Assembly: GCA_014529385.2 (NCBI GenBank)
Contig: CM043953.1
Coordinates: 82,557,838-82,621,837 of the forward strand
Length of the DNA: 64,000 bases
Reading direction: 5' to 3'
From: Adiantum capillus-veneris
Taxonomy: Eukaryota; Streptophyta; Polypodiopsida; Polypodiales; Pteridaceae
Position 1 is the first letter of the stretch; every line of letters starts with the position of its first letter. Shown one piece after another: positions 24,772 to 36,106 of the stretch. Below the pieces are notes generated by a model that saw only the letters and a list, made by a program, of their open reading frames with translations, had not been told where the DNA came from and searched no databases. The position numbers and the translations under genes were made by a program.

Positions 24772-26579
24772 TTGTGTGAACAAGTTTCTTTTGTAGATAC
24801 TATGGGTGAGCTTGATGCTATAATGGGGTCTAATTTACATCTTGAAAATGAAGTTGTGGAAGTTTGCTCTATGGAAATATATCAAGTAATAGAAGCCTTT
24901 AAAGAAAGCCAAACAGTTGGCCCAGAAGTCCATATTGAAACTAAATACAAGAATGTAGCAAAGAAGGTGAAACCAGTAGCTTCACCCTTACCACCCAACA
25001 ACAGGGAAAAGATTGAGCAGGCTTCTTTACAACCAAGTTTGAGGAATCCTAAACAGATTGGGCATACCTTCACAAAGGAGTCTTTCCAAGACTTGCAGAT
25101 TGGTCGCAAGGAGTTTCTAACACAGGAGGAGACAAAGTGCTTCAAAGAAATTCTTTCAAAACATGGTAAGGCTTTTGCATTTGAGCCACATGAGATAGGA
25201 TGTGTTGATCCTTCTATTGTAGCTCCTATGGTAATGTTCACAATACCTCATGTGCCTTGGAATCTGCGGCCTATTCCGGTTCCAGAGGCTCATTTGCCAA
25301 AGTTGGTAGAGCTACTGAATGAGAAAATCAAAATGGGAATCTTGGAGCCTTCTTGTGCTCCATACTGAAACAGGTGGTTCACAGTTCCGAAGAAGAATGG
25401 TTCTCTACGCTTCATCCAAGATATGCAACCAGTGAACAAGGTGACAATTAGAAATGTAGGTACAGGTCCAATTGTGGATGAGTTTGCAGAGGAATTTGCA
25501 GGGAGGGAAATCTACTCAATGGGGGATATCTACTCAGGGTATGATCAATTTCAGCTTGCAATCGAAAGCAGAGACTTGACAACCATGAGGACACCTTTGG
25601 GTTTGGTAAGGATGTGTACCTTGCCACACGGAGCAACCAACTCGGTTGCACATATGATGAATGGGATGAATAAGGTCTTACGTGACTTTATTTCTCAAAT
25701 CACAATGCCTTTCATTGATGATTTACCTATCAAAGGATGTGAAGAAAGTGACAAAGATGAAGCTTTGGATCTCAAGGGATGTTGCAGGTTTGTGGTAAAT
25801 CACATAAATGATTGTGATAAAATTTTTTCTAGGTTGGAAGAAGTGAATCTTACATTGTCAAGGAAAAAGTCTATGTTTGGTGTCAATGAAGTGCTTATTG
25901 TGGGGCACATGTGCGGGCCATATGGTAGGAAACCTTGTCCAACAAAGGTAGATGCCATCCAAAGAATGAAAGAAACGTGCACTAGCATCACTGAGGTTAG
26001 AAGGTTTCTGGGAGCATGTGTCTTCTATGTTATTTGGATTCCACATTATGCACATGTAGTTGATCCTCTTTATCAACTGCTTAAAAAGAATCAGAAGTTT
26101 AAATGGACAGAAGCACATGTAAAATCCATGAAAAAGCTAAAGGAGTTGCTCTAGTCAGCAACAACTTTGAGAAAGGTAGACTATGAGTGTCAAAGGCCAG
26201 TAATTGTGACAGTAGACACCAGTCCTACAGGGATTGGATGGGCAATAGGGCAAGATGACAAAGAAGGACGCAGGTATGTGGTAAGATTTGGAGCAAAGGT
26301 GCTAAGTGCTTGCCAAAGAAACTATCCACAGATAAAGAGAGAGTTATGGGGTATGGTTACAGCTTTGAAAAGTGGGAAAGAGTACCTAATTGGTGCATGT
26401 GTGGTTGTAGAAACAGATTGTCTACCACTTCTTGGGATAATTACAAGCTGCTCAACTCCAGACATTGCTATGTTGCGGTGGATTGCCTACATTAAGTCCT
26501 TAAATCCTGAGTTTAAGCACATTGCAGGTAAAGACAATACAATAGCAGATATGCTATCAAGGGCAAGGTATGAAGATGA
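24772..26579 (+). pseudogene. G reverse transcriptase and RNase H
   Basis: The reverse transcriptase begins around KHGKAFAFEPHEIGCV. It has LRFIQDMQPVNKVTIRN, MGDIYSGYDQFQLA (first Asp) and MPFIDDLPIKG as the catalytic box. RNase H motifs TVDTSPTGIGWAIG, QIKRELWGM, VETDCLPLLG and KDNTIADMLSR keep all four acidic residues. In-frame stops: TGA at 25366-25368 and TAG at 26152-26154. The I-D-D-L-P-I-K-G box and lack of chromodomain set it apart from M1. Confidence 0.92.
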
Positions 26580-28085
26580 GTCACAAATGATTGACGAGGG
26601 AGATGATGTAGGCACAAAGTTCTATTCTATCTCTCATGTCAAAGGTAACAATGTCTGCATGACTAATCTACTTGAATCATTCTTGAAAGAGCTTTATGAA
26701 GGTGATTGGCTTCTTATTGGAAGCTACTTGAGTACTCTAACAAAACAGGATGATTGGTCTGAACAAGAATTCAAGAGGATACGCAGGAAAGCATATGGGT
26801 ACTTTTTGAGGGATGGTTACTTGTGGAAGCATCCTAAACAAAAGGGTGCTACACCACAAAGGGTTATATGTAAAAAAGAGACTCAAGTAAATCTCATGCA
26901 AGAGTTTCATGAGAGTCTATGGGCTGGACACAGGGGTGTATGGGCAACCTTCTCCAAGTTGAAAGAAAAATACTGGTGGAAGGGTATGTATAAAGATGTA
27001 TCTCAGTTTGTAGAGACATGTGTAACTTGTCAAGTGTATTCAAATGTTGGACATCGTGATGGATTGCACCCTACATATCCACTAGCCATGCACTATAAAT
27101 GGGTTGTGGATCTAGTCACAATGCCTCTAGGACTCTGGCAGATGAGATACTTGGTTCTTGCACGAGAGGACCTAACTAACTAGGTTGAAGGAAGAGCATT
27201 AAGAGCTAAAACCACAGAAGCTGTGTGCAAATTCCTTCTTGATGAGGTGATTTTCCGTTATGGTTGTGTGGGAAAAATCACTGCAGATAGAGGTGAAATG
27301 GATGCCGAAGAAGCAAGGGAGTTATTTTCTAGATTAGGAATCAAGCTTTCTCTTAATACAGCTTACAACCCTGAAGGCAATGGAAAGAGTGAAAGAGGGC
27401 ATCCTCCTATCATCAAAGCTTTGGCCACGGCTTGCGAAGGAAGAGTTGGTGAGTGGCCAAAATGGTTACCATATTCTTTATGGGCTGATCGTACAACACA
27501 TAGTTCAGTAACTGGCTACATGCCTGCGGAGCTAATGTGTGGTTAAAAGCCAGTGATACCGATTGAAGATACAATTCCCACATGGAATGTACTACCTTGG
27601 CAAGAGGGCTTAGCAGGGAAGATCTCCTTGCACTGCGTATAAGACAGCTAGAGAGAAGACCTGGAGACATTGAAGCTGCAAAAGAATGACTCAAAAATGC
27701 AAGGTTGAAAAAAAAGGACTACTTTGATAAGCGACATCGACTCAGGAGCAAAGCAATTGACAAAGGTGACTGGGTTTTGGTGTATGATAGTAGCCTTGAT
27801 AACCAGCACACACTCATGCGTAAGTTTTGAAAAAGATGGTTTGGACCGTACGTTGTAATGCATGTGCATGAAAATGCTACTTACGACTTGTCTGAACTAG
27901 AATGTACACAAGTAAAGATTCCCATTGCAGGAAAAAGGATCAAAATGTTTAAGAGAAGAGGAGACAATGATCCAGAAGATGTTGATGAGGAAGAAGAGCG
28001 AACCACAAGTAAAGATCAAAGTGAAGATGAAGCTATGGAATCATCCAGTGAAGAAGAAAGCAAGGAAGATGTACAAGAGGGCTGA
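26580..28085 (+). pseudogene. G integrase and C-terminal tail
   Basis: The zinc domain has HESLWAGHRG and CVTCQ. The core has WVVDLVTMPLG (Asp), ITADRGEMD (Asp) and NPEGNGKSERGH (Glu), so the D-D-E triad is intact. Stops TAG at 27181-27183 and TAA at 27544-27546 are in frame. The C-terminal part (27560-28085) is in broken frames and includes a W-F-G-P-Y-V-V block, IPIAGKRIKMFKRRG, and an acidic serine-rich tail that replaces any chromodomain. Confidence 0.9.
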
Positions 28086-28130
28086 TCTTACAAAGAAATA
28101 ATGTGGCACATACCGGAGGATGTGCAGGTT

Positions 28131-28143
28131 TAGAGGGGGTGGA
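28131..28143 (+). promoter_or_regulatory. G polypurine tract
   Basis: TAGAGGGGGTGGA immediately precedes the 3' LTR, the expected primer site for plus-strand DNA synthesis. Confidence 0.85.
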
Positions 28144-30201
28144 TGTCGTGCTGTGACACGTACATAGTGGGAACACATGCTACAAGATCTATCTTGTAAC
28201 TTTTTAGATACATAGTGGGAACACATGCTACAAGATCTATCTTGTAACTTTTTAGATACATAATTATGTTTCCTATAATGTACATATGCATATTTAAGTA
28301 TAATAATAATCCTTCTATCTCATCCTATTATTTTTCTCAAGGGTAACCTATCCTTACTTTACCATCAGAAAATACTATGGGAAAAGCTCAATAGCTCCGC
28401 CTCTTTAACTTGGGGCAAAAAGCATTGATTCTTTATTTCTACTATCTCATTGTCATCTCACACCCTAGCTAGATCCTATATCTAGGGTAAACTCCAATAT
28501 ATATATATTCTATGTTTTTTTTATACTTTTCTTATATTTCTTTTTAAATAGCTACTAGGAGGGAATCAAATCCTAGTGGGACACTAGGTGGCATGATTTC
28601 AAAGATACACTTATTTTAATGTATTATTGCAAGCATGATTACAAAACTTTGTCAAGGAGCAATGTCATGCTTTCATATGGCATGAGGTGTCCTTTGGAAT
28701 TAAATGAAAGTCTAGGCTAAGGGGACCACGGGAAGACTTTTGTTGCCAGAAATGGACCCTATTTTGATGAATTTTTTACACAAGGTTCCAATCCGAATTG
28801 GAAAATGATTTTAAAATGAAAATCGTAGCTAATGAGCTGAAGTTTCTGCCCATATTTTTACTTTTTTATTTGGAGCCACGGTTGAGGAAATATGATCAAA
28901 ATACTGGACCCTAGTCTGTCCACATCATGCAGGGACGGCTCATTTCCAACTTTTCCAATTCCTATTCACACTGGCTCCTCTCTTCTTATGTAAACCCTTA
29001 GGGGTTCCCTTCACCTATAAAAGGGGACCTCTTCTTCCTTGAAAAGGAACTCAATCATTCAAGCCATTGAATTCTTGAGGGAGTGAGTAGTAATGCCTAA
29101 TTGTACTTAGCCATTAACATAAGCGTAAGCCTACACTTTCTCCTAGAAGAAGACTAGCCATTCTTGCAACAAGCTAACCTTGGAAGATCAAATCTAATCA
29201 AAGAAGGTCTTGCACTTGATGTATCAATCAAAGTGGAATTATCCACTCTTCTTCTCTCTCCATCAATAATGGTGCGAAGGGTTTGTCAAGTAAGATGTGT
29301 TCTACATTGATGTTTTCGTGATTTCTTGTTGTTTTCATTTTCATCTCTAATCCAAAAAATATATATATATGTATCTAATCTTATCTCCTTAACCAAACCT
29401 ATCTCTCTCACTCTTAGTAATTCATCCTCTCTACAAATTTTAGGTTCTCCTTGCTACAGGTACATCTCTCCCCGCAGTATCCTTATTGCCTACGGGCAAG
29501 AATAGGGCTTGGGAGGGAAACTTCTCAGCTCTTCATTTCTCTCATATCTACATTTCTCACATACTATCATAGATGAATAATCCACATGATGATCATTTCT
29601 ATCGCTTTCACTCTGTACGATCTATTATAATTAACGTATGGATTAGCCGTAAAATACACTTTCAACAACGTATAGTGTTTCTTTTCGGCCCTGAAAGGCT
29701 CAATGAAATACTTCTATCACTGGATCCCATCATACTACCTCTCATAGACTATAATTTTTCTTTTGATGTGAGTGTAGTTATCTTGCTATGAACCAAGAGG
29801 ATTTGTACACACAATTAATCCCAATCACTAAACAAAATATATATATTATGGTAAGCACTAAACTACAATTCCAAAGAACAATTTGTAGCCTATTTTGTCA
29901 GTCAATATTGAATGCCATTAACTCATCTATTAACCCTTTCATATTACCCATGATACAATATGACCATAGCCTTGATGTTTTCATTTTCGTATTGTTTTGA
30001 CATTCTCTTTTGTGTTCTTTCTTTGTGTGTGTGAGTGCAAGAGAGAAAGAGTGAATCTTCTTTGATTGCACTTCTTTCCAAACCGTAGTCTTCATAGCAT
30101 CTATGGTTTAACTCCTTCATATAGTTTTTGTTGAGTTCTCGCACAAACTCTCATAGCCATAAGCCCGGTGCTTTCCTGGCAAGACCGCAAATTTCTCGAC
30201 A
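28144..30201 (+). repeat. G 3' LTR
   Basis: Matches the 5' LTR end to end. It differs by a private 48-bp tandem duplication (28163-28210 and 28211-28258) and by fewer copies of the CTCATATCTACATTT unit, which leaves the two lengths almost equal. Confidence 0.95.
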
Positions 30202-30205
30202 ACGT

Positions 30206-30681
30206 GAGTGTCCACAAGAGGTTTTTGTTGAGCAAGAAGCAACCTACTGTTGCCACCTCCCAGATGTGAGGTTGGGTACAAGGCAGTCTTCAACGGCTAC
30301 AGTTGAGTGTGTATGGCTCAGGCGCCTTATGGCTGATTTGGGTGTTGGATAGGACACTGCCAACAGTATCTACACTGATAGTGAGAGCGCATTGGTAGTT
30401 GCGAGGAACCCAAATATACATGCTTGCACAAAGCATATTAAGATGCATTACCACTATGTCAGGGAGAGACTCTCAGCAGGAGAGATCAACTTGTCTTATG
30501 TGCCAACACAGGACAACCTTGCGGATCTTTTCACAAAGGACTTGTCTCGTGAGAAGTTTGAAGCTTTGTGCAAAGCTTTGGGCTTACTCCCCTTTGTGGA
30601 TTGATCATGTCCTCAGGGCATGGCAGTTCCCTATACTCTATGTACCAACTCCCATTCACCGCATCACTCCCAGGGGGGACT
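30206..30681 (+). pseudogene. C2: copia RNase H end and polypurine tract
   Basis: Continues the copia interrupted at 20070: STRGF, SKKQPTVAT, then VCVWLRRLMADLGVG and VVARNPNIHACTKHIKMHYH to DNLADLFTKDLS. Frames shift at least twice in 30210-30390. The coding end (30604) is followed by CCAGGGGGGACT (30670-30681), a polypurine tract just before the LTR. Confidence 0.9.
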
Positions 30682-30910
30682 TGTTACCATATACATGTGG
30701 TAGTGATGTGTGTGAACACACTTAGGACCGCCGCGGCATTTTTTCCCTCGCTACGAAGTATTTTCCCCCATGCATTGTATATTTGTCCATCACTCTAGGG
30801 CTATCTTATCTTTCCATTGCACACTAAGTAATACACTCTCTGTTGTGTGCCTTGAGCTTCCTTTGTCTTCTACAAGCTATGTGTGTTTTCTTGCAACCCT
30901 AATTTCAACA
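30682..30910 (+). repeat. C2 3' LTR
   Basis: Starts TGTTACCATATACATG directly after the polypurine tract, with a TATA-like TGTATATTTG at about 30776, and ends near AATTTCAACA. The solo copy at 11995 supports the left end. The right end could lie further on, even at 31296. Confidence 0.75.
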
Positions 30911-31082
30911 CAACTTAGGGTCGTATTGATTTGGCTATTTTAGTCCGCTTAGGGTTAGAGGTTTTTAGTTTGTGCTCTAATAGTTGGTCATGTTTAGTTT
31001 TTGGCAGATGGACTAGATAGGCACCTTCCTAATCGACCCCTTCATCATGTGCCATAAATTTTTTATGGCTCATCTGTAGGTT
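30911..31082. other. Unassigned spacer between LTR-like segments
   Basis: No coding motif. It is either part of a longer C2 LTR or separate flanking DNA. Confidence 0.3.
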
Positions 31083-31310
31083 TGTTGGCATGTGTCTGGC
31101 CGACTGTCACTAACTCCCATCACTACCTCACTTACAGTTTCTTTATCCAACTGTAAATATAATACATTACGAGCCATGCACACAATATCTCAATATTGTG
31201 TGTGTTGTTTAGGAGGGCAAGGCTCACCCTCACTTGTGTCTGCGTACTCTTTTCTCTCTCACACTCTCTCTTCCCGCTCCTGCACTCGACCCAACAACTG
31301 GTATCAGAGC
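31083..31310 (+). repeat. C3: copia-type LTR end with initiator-Met primer site
   Basis: TGTTGG at 31083 and CCAACA ending at 31296 form matched LTR-type ends 214 bp apart. They are followed after AC by TGGTATCAGAGC (31299-31310), the standard initiator-Met-tRNA primer site. Read on the plus strand this is a 5' LTR plus leader. Whether the LTR starts at 31083 or at 30682 is not settled. Confidence 0.6.
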
Positions 31311-31518
31311 TTTGGCTTCATGACAAATGGAGTGTTACAGAGAAGTGAGATTTCGGCTATGGTGAGCTCGTTTTTGGTAGAAGCTTGAGATTAGTAAGCA
31401 ACCACCAGATCTGTGCTTATGAATGTTTCTGAACAAGTTTTTCGTACGCATGTGGTCGTGGATTGCGAACGAAGGGATTGTGATGCTCTTGCTCTCTTAG
31501 CCTCTCTTGCCTGCACTA
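31311..31518. other. Junction of two copia leaders in opposite orientation
   Basis: The plus-strand leader behind the primer site at 31299 meets the minus-strand leader behind the C1 primer site at 31519-31531. The exact junction is somewhere between about 31311 and 31500. Contains the 18-mer ACAAGTTTTTCGTACGCA (31433-31450). Confidence 0.5.
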
Positions 31519-31531
31519 GGCTCTGATACCA
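31519..31531 (-). promoter_or_regulatory. C1 primer-binding site
   Basis: On the minus strand TGGTATCAGAGCC directly abuts the 5' LTR. This is complementary to the 3' end of initiator-Met tRNA, as usual in plant copia elements. Confidence 0.93.
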
Positions 31532-31852
31532 TGTAAAGAAAGAGGATGCAAGAGAGCTACACAAGACAAGCACAAAGCACACAGAGATGGAAATCTTCTT
31601 CTTCTTCGTACAGAAAAGAGAGTACAAAATGACTAAGTGCTAAAACTGAAAAGTAGCACATATGTACATGTGGCCACTAAGTGTGAACTCGCTAGAAGCG
31701 TACTAGGCTGACACTATAAGTGTAGTCCAGCTGTAGAATCACTGGAAGAGATCCTCCGTGTCTGTCACCTAACGCACCAGTGAGTAAATGTTGTAAGCAG
31801 CCAAGACCCGTAGTGGCTGCCAGCTCAAGATGTAGAGCTCGACATCTCAACA
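31532..31852 (-). repeat. C1 5' LTR
   Basis: 321 bp, aligning without gaps to 14807-15127 with about 14 substitutions. Followed on the plus strand by the CAAGT duplication at 31853-31857. Confidence 0.95.
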
Positions 31853-31857
31853 CAAGT

Positions 31858-32525
31858 GACATCCAAACGTTATAAAACTTCTAGGACATGTCTGTAAGAC
31901 CTAAGAACACATGATTATGGTCTCAAATCTCACTTTAGTTCAAGTGAAAAAATTGTGACTATTAACAGTAGTGAGTTTTTGACCTAGTTATTTCGACCCA
32001 GAATGCATCTAAATGCTTAGCAATGATGCTCCAATACCCCGTCTATACTTATTTTATTACTTTTTAGCTTAAATTACTACCTATGATGAAATTGCTCTGT
32101 GTGTCGGCGACACCCAAAGCTATGGATTACCATGAAGTGTTTACGTCAACGCGAAGAGCTCTTACCTGTGATTGTAATGCAATAGACGACACTGCAATGT
32201 GACAATCGAGGAGGGAGTAGGAACCATGAGAAGGAGAGAAGTGAGCACCGTTAGCTCACACTGTGTTCTATTATCCAAAAACTTACAAAATACTTACAAA
32301 AATTGGCATTTATACCTTAGCCAAGGTTTATTTGGTCAAAATTAATAATCTGGGAGCTCTAACTAAAGATAGGTTGATACAATCTGGAAGCTTGTAGGCC
32401 TGGCTCATCAATTACACTATTTATCTGAAAAGTAGGAGTTATAACATTCCCAATTTATCAAAATGGAAGTTTTTTTACAATAAAAAGCTCCAAAAAATAT
32501 AATACGAGTTAGCTGGATGCTAACA
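31858..32525 (-). repeat. Probable LTR of another minus-strand gypsy element
   Basis: On the minus strand a polypurine tract (32526-32540, GAGGAGGGGGGGAA) is followed by TGTTAGCATCCAGC, the expected LTR start. A TATA-like box lies at about 32308-32314. The C1 insertion cuts it at 31853, so any remainder should continue at 14801 and below. No second copy was found. Confidence 0.5.
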
Positions 32526-32629
32526 TTCCCCCCCTCCTCAACTGTGTCATCCCTTGACACAGCTTCATGGATTGAAGTAGTCTTCGGGTTGACAGATAGC
32601 GAGGCAGTCTTTAAGTGCATGTAGGGATT

Positions 32630-34110
32630 TTTTCATAGCTGATTTGTCTTTTTTTTGTTGGGGACTTGCAAAAACTGCATGGTGACTCTGTTTTTAAGTT
32701 CGATAGTTGAATAGCCAACAAACCTTGATGTATGGTTGTTGATCACTGGCCCAAATATCTTTGTTTGCCATGTGAAAAAACCTGTATAGAATGCCTTTTC
32801 AAATGCCGATATATTGCTTGATGACAGAAACATATATCTAGCATAGAAGCCGTAGAGGACTTCTTCTGAAGGCTGTCCACTTAAATCATAGCATAGACCT
32901 TTGTTGCCTTCGAGGAAAGACATCCATGGTGCTCCTGCTTGCTCAGGCTCATGAAAAGTTTGAATGGAGGTAAGCAGCATTCTGCAGATTTTACAAAGCA
33001 TTGCACATGAGAGGTCAGGGAGGATCTTGAAGAACTTCGTGGCGCCCGTTAGGGTTTTCACCATGTATTCTTCCATTGTTGGTCCCTCCTCTGGAGCTGC
33101 TAGTCTTGGATAATTTAGCCATGTTGGCCTCTTCTTCTTCAATGCATCATGTGCCTGCCGCGTCCTTACCCTTGGTGCAGGTTAGAATGTAGGGTCTTGT
33201 GAACATGATTAGGTATCTAGAGTTTTTGTTCAACTAGTCTTGTCTCCATTTGAGGTGAATATCATGTGAGCCTTTTGCCTGCATATCTTTGTAAAGTCTT
33301 TTCTTAACCTGCAGTAGCTCCACCTTTATCAATGGGTAGGGCAGTGATTGCTGATGCCATTGAGCATTGATTTGGTTGGGAGTGAGTTGAGCTACATTGA
33401 CTGAGTAGAGAACTCTCAACTCCCACTCCTTTGCTTCTTTCCATTCAGCATCTACTTCTTGGACAATCTGCTCTTTTAGTGCATCTTCCTTAGCTTTACA
33501 AAGTTGGACCATTGGCACTTGCTCGAGTTCAGTGATTGGTACTTGAAACTCTCACTCTCCTGCTAGCCCTTCTAATGGCTGTGTTTCCATATCAGCAAAA
33601 GAAACCGATGGTATGTCGATGGTTGATTGTTCAGAGATTCCTACCTCCTCCTGAGTTTTTGTATGTCCCTCTCTTAGCAGCTGATTGGCTCTCTTCAATT
33701 CTCTATTTCCTTGAGCAATTGCTCTTCTCTTTATACCCGCATCAATGCAAGGTCTCGTCTTTGTGTTTGTTCTAGCTTTACAAGGTCTTTGTTCCTCTTT
33801 TCTAAAGTCTCATAGACTTCATATGTTCCCTTCATTGAGGCTACAGCAGGGTTTTCTCTTACCTGTCTTAGAAATTTCGCTTGATCATTGATTTGTTGCT
33901 CGGAGTACTGCAAAGAGGCATTAGCTACATCTAGCTGCACTTGGATCTTTTATACTGGCAAAGTAGTGGTTAAAAGTTCATTGGTTACTTCTGTCAGTTG
34001 TTGACCTTTGCTTTTGCATACATCAGATAACTTTGTTAGAAGCTTACCTAGCTCTTACATTTCTTTCTGTTGTTTCTCCCTCGAAGTTTGGTGTTGTTCT
34101 ACTTCATTTT
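32630..34110 (-). pseudogene. Unrecognised retroelement-like coding region
   Basis: A chain of minus-strand frames ends 90 bases before a polypurine tract and LTR. At 33731-33940 the sequence is coiled-coil-like (LEKRNKDLVKLEQTQRRDL). 33234-33518 is charged (KEDALKEQIVQEVDAEWKEA). 32633-33142 is 169 residues beginning KKKRPTWLNYPRL and containing GFYARYMFLSSS and FYTGFFTWQTKIFGPV. Stops and shifts separate them. I do not recognise a family. Position suggests an extra 3' ORF or a non-standard gag of a gypsy element. Confidence 0.45.
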
Positions 34111-35685
34111 AAGCTCATCAATCTGCCTTTGAAGATCTTCAATGATGTTCATTTTGTCCTGTAGAGCATCAATGACTTGTTCCAGGTCTTTATCCTTGGC
34201 ACTACAGCTAAGTGTCTACCATCAGCTGCATTTTCTCTGCATACTCATTTACCTACATGATGACTTCATCATTGGTTTCCCAGTCTTTAGGTTCTACTTG
34301 GAGTTTTTTAGAAGTTTGTGGCATTGGGATGGGAGAAGAGGAAACTCACACAACACACTGAATACTTGCCTCACTATAGCCCAGTGACAATCTACAAAAT
34401 CTCTATAGTATCAGCTCGCTCTTGGGCACCACCAATTTCACACACTCACAACCGATCAATTTTTTCCCTTGATACACCTAAACACTGACACTCATCCCCG
34501 TACAAACTGTTGCCCTAAACATACGTTCGCTCATACTCATTATATCCCTCCTATCTTCTCACACAATCTATCTCTCTCTTTACATGCAACTTGGGGGAAC
34601 TACGTGCACAACACCAAGCCAAGGCACAAGATGTCATCAAGCCGAGATAGAGAAGATGATAGAGAATAAAAGAACCTTCAGGTTGTGACCTACTTTAATT
34701 CAATTTAACAGTATGAGAGAAATGTTCAATCTTGATCGGCTTATTTCCCTTCAAATATCATCCTCAAAAAATGCACCATGGACAGTCCTCCCCCCCTTAT
34801 GAGCTTGCAGATGGTGGCGCTCTTAATTCTTGCTCAGCTTCTACTGGCCTGCTCACTTTTTAGCCCCTTCCAAATAGCGCTCTCCTAGTCCTTATGTTTT
34901 GAAGTTCCCACCCACTGTAATGCTCTTCAATTCCTGCATCTTGGAAGGCGCCCTCCTTGTGTACATGGACTCCTGTCCCAACCTTCTTAATAACGTTTTT
35001 TTCTCTCGAACTTCAACTCCCGGCTTGTAGTAGCCCTTTTTTTTGCTTTCACCTGCTCATGGGACCCCTTTTCCTCTGTGTTTTTTCTTTTCTTCTCTTT
35101 CGATATCTGTAGACCTTGTTTGTAACCTCTAAATAAGGTAGCGCTACTTTTTTCTTGCTTGTCCACGGCACCCTCTTCAACCTCATTGCTTTCCTTCCAA
35201 GCCCAGACTTGCAACACATTTGTCCTCCACAATGCCTTGCATACCTCCTTTTCCTCCTATTGTAGTAGCACCACCTCCACCCTCAAAAGCTCTCGGCCAC
35301 CCCTTGGCTCCGTTATAGTGCAATTCTCATCTCCTGGCAGCCCTCCCTGGTGACCATCACTTCTTCGTCACTCCAGTGCCCTGTAGCCCTTGCTCATGGC
35401 CCAACCAACTCTCATCCAATGTTCTCGATCGTGCTCCGGCTCCTTGCACTACCAAAGCCCCCGTTTTCTCTGTCCTGCCCCTTCATGCAGATATCACTCC
35501 CCAGTTTACTTCTATAGCACCCTCCACCTGCTAGCTTCAACCCCCTCCAGTAGCACTCCCAATCACTCTATGTAATTGGCAGTCGCGGCCTCTTTGCCGG
35601 TAGCCCCTCAGCTCCTTTTGTAAAGTTTTCTCTCCCAGCAGGTTGGCGGCCTTTCTCCATGTAGTCTAGCGCTCCCCCTCATGCC
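34111..35685. other. Unassigned pyrimidine-rich DNA
   Basis: C/T-rich on the plus strand, with scattered TAGCGCTC / TAGCACCC words every 60-120 bases that may be a decayed short repeat. Frames within are short and alanine/serine/cysteine-rich without a known domain. The same style of sequence resumes at 41692, on the other side of the inserted LTR element. Confidence 0.35.
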
Positions 35686-35690
35686 ATTGG

Positions 35691-35906
35691 TGTGGGATAT
35701 TAATCCACATCATTCAACTACGTGTCATCCTAATAGGCACAACTACCCGCATTCCCAAGAATCTCACACGACCTTGTAACTGCCTCCATAACTGTATAAA
35801 ATACATACTCGGTAATCAATCTAACACACGCTTCTAGCCATTGCTTCTTGGCTCTCTCCCTCTGGCTTAACAACCGTTCTCTCTCTCTCTCTCTCTCTTC
35901 TCTACA
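35691..35906 (+). repeat. L1 5' LTR
   Basis: Begins TGTGGGATATTAATCC, has ATAAAATACATA at about 35798 as a TATA region, and ends in a CT run and CTCTACA. Followed without a gap by TGGTATCATCGCAG, whose first eight bases match the initiator-Met primer site. Confidence 0.95.
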
Positions 35907-36106
35907 TGGTATCATCGCAGTGACCAGAAGATCCTGCCTCTTCTTTTGTACGGAGCCCACCCATGCAACCTCCTCCGCCTTGTTTGCAGCAGTGGGAAAC
36001 AAGCCTAGTGATGGTTCTTTTGGCATCCCTCGAGTGAGCCTGCAAGGCCCTCAACAGAGCCTCATCCCGACTCCCAGGCGGTGGCACCGCCTACCGAGGC
36101 CATCCC

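Larger units (their letters stand above)
20071..30201 (+). mobile_element. G: 10.1-kb Ty3/gypsy retrotransposon nested in copia C2
   Basis: Two LTRs of 2060 and 2058 bp (20071-22130 and 28144-30201) with perfect TGTCG...CGACA ends flank a complete gag-protease-RT-RNase H-integrase region. Both outer sides carry ACGT (20067-20070 and 30202-30205), read as a 4-bp target duplication. A primer-site candidate and a purine tract sit at the correct ends. The coding region keeps nearly all catalytic residues but has several in-frame stops and at least one frameshift. No chromodomain is seen. Confidence 0.95.
14807..31852 (-). mobile_element. C1: nearly complete Ty1/copia retrotransposon with nested insertions
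   Basis: Identical-length 321-bp LTRs (14807-15127 and 31532-31852) differ by about 14 substitutions and no indels by eye. Each outer end is flanked by CAAGT (14802-14806 and 31853-31857), a 5-bp target duplication. Internal order on the minus strand is primer site, leader, gag, protease, integrase, reverse transcriptase, RNase H and polypurine tract, the copia order. The leader is interrupted between about 19670 and 31430 by plus-strand copia and gypsy DNA. Without the insert the element would be about 5.3 kb. Confidence 0.93.
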
